From Streptomyces subrutilus (GTDB lineage: Bacteria > Actinomycetota > Actinomycetes > Streptomycetales > Streptomycetaceae), in assembly GCF_008704535.1 (NCBI RefSeq), contig NZ_CP023701.1:4754001-4818000 (forward strand): 64,000 nucleotides of DNA, given 5' to 3'. How positions within the stretch are numbered: the stretch's first letter is position 1; every line of letters begins with the position of its first letter. The position numbers were made by a program, and so were the translations under genes. Under the pieces are notes generated by a model that ran no database searches, had not been told where the DNA came from, and saw only the letters and a list, made by a program, of their open reading frames with translations. Positions 61,030-64,000 of this stretch are shown here, in pieces.

Positions 61030-61123
61030 CGGCCTCTCCCTGCCTCAGATTTGACTGTGTGGCGCAGAGGTTGCAGGACGCAGAATCTGTGTCACATGCT
61101 CATCCTAGGAAAAGGAACCTGCC

Positions 61124-61945
61124 ATGTCGATTCTCGTCACCGGCGGCCGCGGCGCCGTCGCCCGCGGTCTCACCCGCCTGCTCGCCGAGCGCTCCCTCCC
61201 GTACCGCCTCGGGTCCCGCGCGCCGGACACCCCCGGAGCCGTCCCCTGCGACCTGCGCGATCCCGCGACGTTCCGCGGCGCGCTCGCGGGGACCCGCTCC
61301 GTCTTCCTCTACGCCGAGCCCTCGGCGATCGAGGCCTTCACCCAGGAGGCCGTGGCCGCCGGAGTCGAGCACGTCGTGCTCCTGTCCTCCTCCTCGGTCC
61401 TCGCCCCGGGCGCCGCCGACAGCGCCCTCGCCGCCTCCCACCGGGCGGTCGAGGACGCCCTCGCCGCCGCACCGCTGCGCACCACCCTGCTGCGCCCCGG
61501 AGCCTTCGCGAGCAACGCCCTCGGCTGGGCGCGGTCGTTGAGGTCCGGCAGGCCCGTACGCCTGCCGTACCCCGAGGCCCACGGCGACCCGGTCCACGAG
61601 GCCGACCTCGCGGAGGCCGCCCTCGCGGTGCTCACCGACCCGGACCGCGCGGGCCGGGCCTACACCCTGACCGGCCCCCGGTCGCTCACCTTCGCCGCCC
61701 AGCTCTCGATACTCGGCGAGGTCCTCGGCCGGCCCCTGCCCCACGAGAAGGTCACCGCCGGGGAATGGAAGGCCGGGGTCGAGGGCCACATACCCGGCCC
61801 GTACGCCGATGCGCTCCTGGACCTGTGGGCCGCCGCCGACGGGGTGCCGGTCGAGGTCACCGGCGAGGTCGAGCTGCTCACCGGGCACCCCGCCCGCACC
61901 TTCGAGACCTGGGCCGCCGACCACGCCGCGGACTTCGGGGCATGA
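61124..61945 (+). CDS. NAD(P)H-binding NmrA-like/atypical SDR protein
   Basis: The 273-aa Rossmann protein starts SILVTGGRGAVARGLTRLLA and continues with AGTRSVFLYAEPSAIEAFTQ, VEHVVLLSSSSVLAPG, TLLRPGAFASNALGWARSLR and HGDPVHEADLAEAALAVLTD. It lacks the classical Tyr-x3-Lys, typical of NmrA/QOR2-like redox sensors or quinone reductases. The ATG follows AAGGA. The divergent MarR regulator suggests induction by an electrophile or quinone (inference). Confidence 0.9.
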   Translation: MSILVTGGRGAVARGLTRLLAERSLPYRLGSRAPDTPGAVPCDLRDPATFRGALAGTRSVFLYAEPSAIEAFTQEAVAAGVEHVVLLSSSSVLAPGAADSALAASHRAVEDALAAAPLRTTLLRPGAFASNALGWARSLRSGRPVRLPYPEAHGDPVHEADLAEAALAVLTDPDRAGRAYTLTGPRSLTFAAQLSILGEVLGRPLPHEKVTAGEWKAGVEGHIPGPYADALLDLWAAADGVPVEVTGEVELLTGHPARTFETWAADHAADFGA

Positions 61946-61960
61946 CGCGGCCCCGGCGCG

Positions 61961-62124
61961 AGGTCGTCTCTTTCGGATCTTGTCGGCCGAGCCCGCGGCG
62001 TCTGGTGCCGTGCCTGGGCGTGCTGCCGGGGCGCTCGCGTACTGGACGTACGTGGTCGCCTCGGCAGTGCGGCCAGGCACGGTGCCAGGCGTCGCGGGCC
62101 CGGCACGATCCGAAAGAGACGGCC
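61961..62124. repeat. ~164-bp imperfect palindromic (REP/MITE-like) element
   Basis: The left end GGTCGTCTCTTTCGGATC matches the reverse complement of the right end (GGCCGTCTCTTTCGGATC). Inner segments also match, for example GCCGTGCCTGG, and GTACTGGACGTACG sits near the centre. The whole element folds into one long hairpin between an oxidoreductase gene and a convergent beta-glucosidase gene, abutting the latter's stop codon. Confidence 0.85.
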
Positions 62125-63476
62125 TAGAGGACTCCCGTCCGGGCCAGCCGGGCGTACCAGTGGGCACTGGACCGGGGGGTGCGGGCCTGGGTGTCGTAGT
62201 CGACGTGGACGATGCCGAAGCGCTTGCTGTAGCCGTAGGACCACTCGAAGTTGTCCATCAGCGACCACAGGAAATAGCCCTCCACCGGGGCACCGTCCGC
62301 CAGCGCGCGGTGGATGGCGGCCAGGTGACCGCGCAGGTAGTCGATGCGAGCCGGGTCGTGCAGCTCCGGGGCGTAGGCCGCCCCGTTCTCCGTGACCAGC
62401 AGGGGCAGGCCCGGGGCCTCGCGGGCGAAGCGCATCAGCAGGTCGTGGAGGCCGGTCGGGTCGATCGACCAGTCCATGTCGGTCCGCTCGCCGGGCGGCT
62501 GGTGGAAGGCGATGTCGTCGGCGGCCGGCCAGGGGGAGTGGGCGGTGGCCCCGTGGCCGTCGGCGCGCGGACCGCCGGGACCGGGGGAGGCCGAAACCAC
62601 GGCCGGGGTGTAGTAGTTCACGCCCAGGAAGCCCAGCGGCTGATGGATCAGCGCCTCGTCACCGGGGCGCAGGAAGGACCAGTCCGTGACGGCGGCGGTG
62701 TCCGCCAGCAGGTCCTGCGGGTAGGCGCCGTGCAGCAGCGGTCCGGTGAAGATCCGCGTCGCCAGGGCGTCGATGCGGCGCCGGGCGTCGAGGTCGGCCG
62801 CCGAACCGGTCAGCGGCCGTACCGCGCTCGGGTTCAGCGCGATGCCGACCCGCGCCGAGGAGGGCAGCGCGGCCGCGGCCAGGCCGTGGGCCAGGTTGAG
62901 GTGGTGGGCGGCGCGCAGCGCGTCGGCGGGGGAGGTGCGGCCGGGTGCGTGGATCCCGGACGCGTAGCCGAGGAAGGCGCTGCACCAGGGCTCGTTGAGG
63001 GTGGTCCACATCTCCACCCGGTCGCCCAGGGTCGCCGCGACCCGCTCCGCGTACGCCGCGAAGGCGTAGGCCGTCTCCCGCTCGGGCCAGCCCCCGGCGG
63101 CCTCCAGCTCCTGCGGCAGGTCCCAGTGGTAGAGGGTCGGGCTGGGCGTGATGCCGTGCGAGAGCAGCTCGTCCACCAGCGCGTCGTAGAAGCCGATCCC
63201 GCCGGAGAGGACCCGCGGCCAGGACACCGAGAACCGGTAGGCCCCCAGCCCCAGCCCGGCCATCAGCCGGACGTCCTCCCGCCACAGCCGCAGGTGGTCC
63301 ACCGCCACCTCGCCGGTGTGGCCCCCGTACACCTTGCCGGGCGTCCGGCAGAAGGTGTCCCAGATCGAGGGCCCGCGCAGTTCGGCACCCCCCTCGATCT
63401 GGAAGGCCGCCGTGGCCGCGCCCCAGAGGAAACCCTCCGGGAACCGCAGACCGGCACCCGAGTCCGTGTCCGTCAT
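62124..63476 (-). CDS. GH1 beta-glucosidase (BglC-like)
   Basis: The 450-aa intracellular glycosidase has the GH1 signature FLWGAATAAFQIEGGAELRG, acid/base Glu162 in TTLNEPWCSAFLG, nucleophile Glu363 in LLVTENGAAYAP, and NFEWSYGYSKRFGIVHVD near the end. It hydrolyses cellobiose or other beta-glucosides. The ATG overlaps the stop of a carbohydrate ABC permease gene by ATGA. That arrangement matches cebG-bglC at the end of the Streptomyces cellobiose operon. Identity as the ceb beta-glucosidase is likely but rests on context. Confidence 0.92.
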   Translation of the reverse strand: MTDTDSGAGLRFPEGFLWGAATAAFQIEGGAELRGPSIWDTFCRTPGKVYGGHTGEVAVDHLRLWREDVRLMAGLGLGAYRFSVSWPRVLSGGIGFYDALVDELLSHGITPSPTLYHWDLPQELEAAGGWPERETAYAFAAYAERVAATLGDRVEMWTTLNEPWCSAFLGYASGIHAPGRTSPADALRAAHHLNLAHGLAAAALPSSARVGIALNPSAVRPLTGSAADLDARRRIDALATRIFTGPLLHGAYPQDLLADTAAVTDWSFLRPGDEALIHQPLGFLGVNYYTPAVVSASPGPGGPRADGHGATAHSPWPAADDIAFHQPPGERTDMDWSIDPTGLHDLLMRFAREAPGLPLLVTENGAAYAPELHDPARIDYLRGHLAAIHRALADGAPVEGYFLWSLMDNFEWSYGYSKRFGIVHVDYDTQARTPRSSAHWYARLARTGVL

Positions 63477-64000
63477 CCCTTCACCGCCCCTTGCATGATG
63501 CCGCCGACGATCTGGCGGCCGAAGACGAGAAACACCAGCAGCAGCGGGAGCGTCCCCAGCAGGGCGCCCGCCATGATCACCGACTGGTCGGGGATGTACC
63601 CCCGGCCCAGCCCGGTCAGAGCCACCTGCACCGTCGGGCTGCCGCTCTGCGTCAGCGCGACGATCGGCCAGAAGAAGTCGTTCCAGGCCATCACGAAGGT
63701 CAGCATCCCCAGCACCGCCATCGCCGGCCGGGCCGCCGGGAACACCACGTGCCACACGACCCGCAGCGAGCTCGCCCCGTCGGTGCGCGCCGCCTCCACC
63801 AGCTCCACCGGCAGGGCCTGCGCCAGGTACTGCCGCATGAAGAACACCCCGAAGGCGGAGACCAGCGTCGGCAGGATCACCGCCTGGAGCCGGTCCGTCC
63901 AGGACAGCTGGGCGATCAGCATGTACAGCGGGACCACGCTCAGCTGTGGCGGGATCAGCATCGTCCCGACCACCAGCGACATCAGCAGCCGGCGTCCCCG
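63473..64000 (-). CDS. Carbohydrate ABC transporter permease (partial, CebG-like)
   Basis: The last 176 or so codons of a MalG/CebG-type permease, cut at its 5-prime end by the window edge. Visible are helices around VVGTMLIPPQLSVVPLYMLI, the EAA loop VELVEAARTDGASSLRVVWH with VVFPAARPAMAVLG, and a final helix LPLLLVFLVFGRQIVGG. It would work with a second permease, a binding lipoprotein and a shared ATPase. The downstream beta-glucosidase suggests cellobiose or a beta-glucoside as substrate. Confidence 0.88.
   Translation of the reverse strand, partial: RGRRLLMSLVVGTMLIPPQLSVVPLYMLIAQLSWTDRLQAVILPTLVSAFGVFFMRQYLAQALPVELVEAARTDGASSLRVVWHVVFPAARPAMAVLGMLTFVMAWNDFFWPIVALTQSGSPTVQVALTGLGRGYIPDQSVIMAGALLGTLPLLLVFLVFGRQIVGGIMQGAVKG

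Overview
The window is chromosomal DNA of a Streptomyces or very close relative. The evidence is very high G+C with strong GC3 bias, frequent GTG starts, ATGA/GTGA gene overlaps, class E and F sortases, an XRE/DUF397 (WhiJ-type) pair, DasR-like dre boxes in front of chitin genes, and a PAS-GGDEF-EAL protein. Most of it reads as ordinary chromosome. One block of about 4.9 kb (roughly 10.08-15.01 kb) is clearly acquired.

Layout. 0-4.2 kb: ABC-2 exporter permease and ATPase, a DUF1707/LiaF-like envelope protein, and a DUF445 membrane protein. 4.3-9.6 kb: two small membrane proteins, a GNAT acetyltransferase, an AbiEi/DUF559-like gene split by an in-frame TAG, an orphan vsr endonuclease, a TPR/SEC-C protein, a class E sortase and DUF3311. 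9.6-15.6 kb: a sodium:solute symporter whose middle is missing and replaced by the acquired block. The block holds a truncated GntR gene, a radical SAM enzyme with a PCMT-like methyltransferase, four small overlapping genes (one DUF7848-like) and a divergent XRE-DUF5753/DUF397 pair, with a terminator at each end. 15.7-18.1 kb: DUF6412, a second YidC/Oxa1 insertase and a fumarylacetoacetate hydrolase-family enzyme. 18.2-20.6 kb: divergent Gfo/Idh/MocA oxidoreductase and ROK regulator sharing a perfect palindromic operator. 20.9-21.6 kb: a secreted LAxTG protein, a likely class E sortase substrate.

21.7-30.2 kb is a 2-aminoethylphosphonate-type locus: a HutC-family GntR regulator, a TIGR03364-type FAD oxidoreductase, a phosphonatase-like HAD hydrolase, an ABC importer (ATPase, two permeases, lipoprotein) and a secreted alkaline-phosphatase-superfamily enzyme. 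The oxidoreductase and the secreted enzyme share a near-identical 18-bp operator-like box, which suggests one regulon. 30.4-32.5 kb: a HAD-IIA phosphatase, then a secreted membrane-tethered protein coupled to a class F sortase. 32.6-47.3 kb carries three identical tRNA-Lys(CTT) genes on alternating strands. Between them lie an NlpC/P60-like hydrolase, an SPFH protein with a repetitive Pro/Ala region, an AA10 LPMO and a GH18 chitinase (both with dre-like boxes), an AMP-dependent ligase, IclR and LLM genes, a c-di-GMP turnover enzyme and an M6-like protease.

47.3-53.1 kb: a primase/polymerase-like protein, a small acidic protein, a degenerate gap, and a tightly overlapping three-gene operon. 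That operon encodes an Fe-S PD-(D/E)XK nuclease, a 529-aa protein of unknown function and an SF1 helicase, a candidate undescribed nucleic-acid processing or defence system. 53.3-61.9 kb: histidine phosphatase, TPR regulator, spermidine-synthase-like protein, methyltransferase, a two-component system with a divergent secreted protein, and a MarR/NmrA-like divergent pair. 62-64 kb: a ~164-bp hairpin element, a GH1 beta-glucosidase and the truncated end of a carbohydrate ABC permease, arranged like the end of a cellobiose (ceb) operon.
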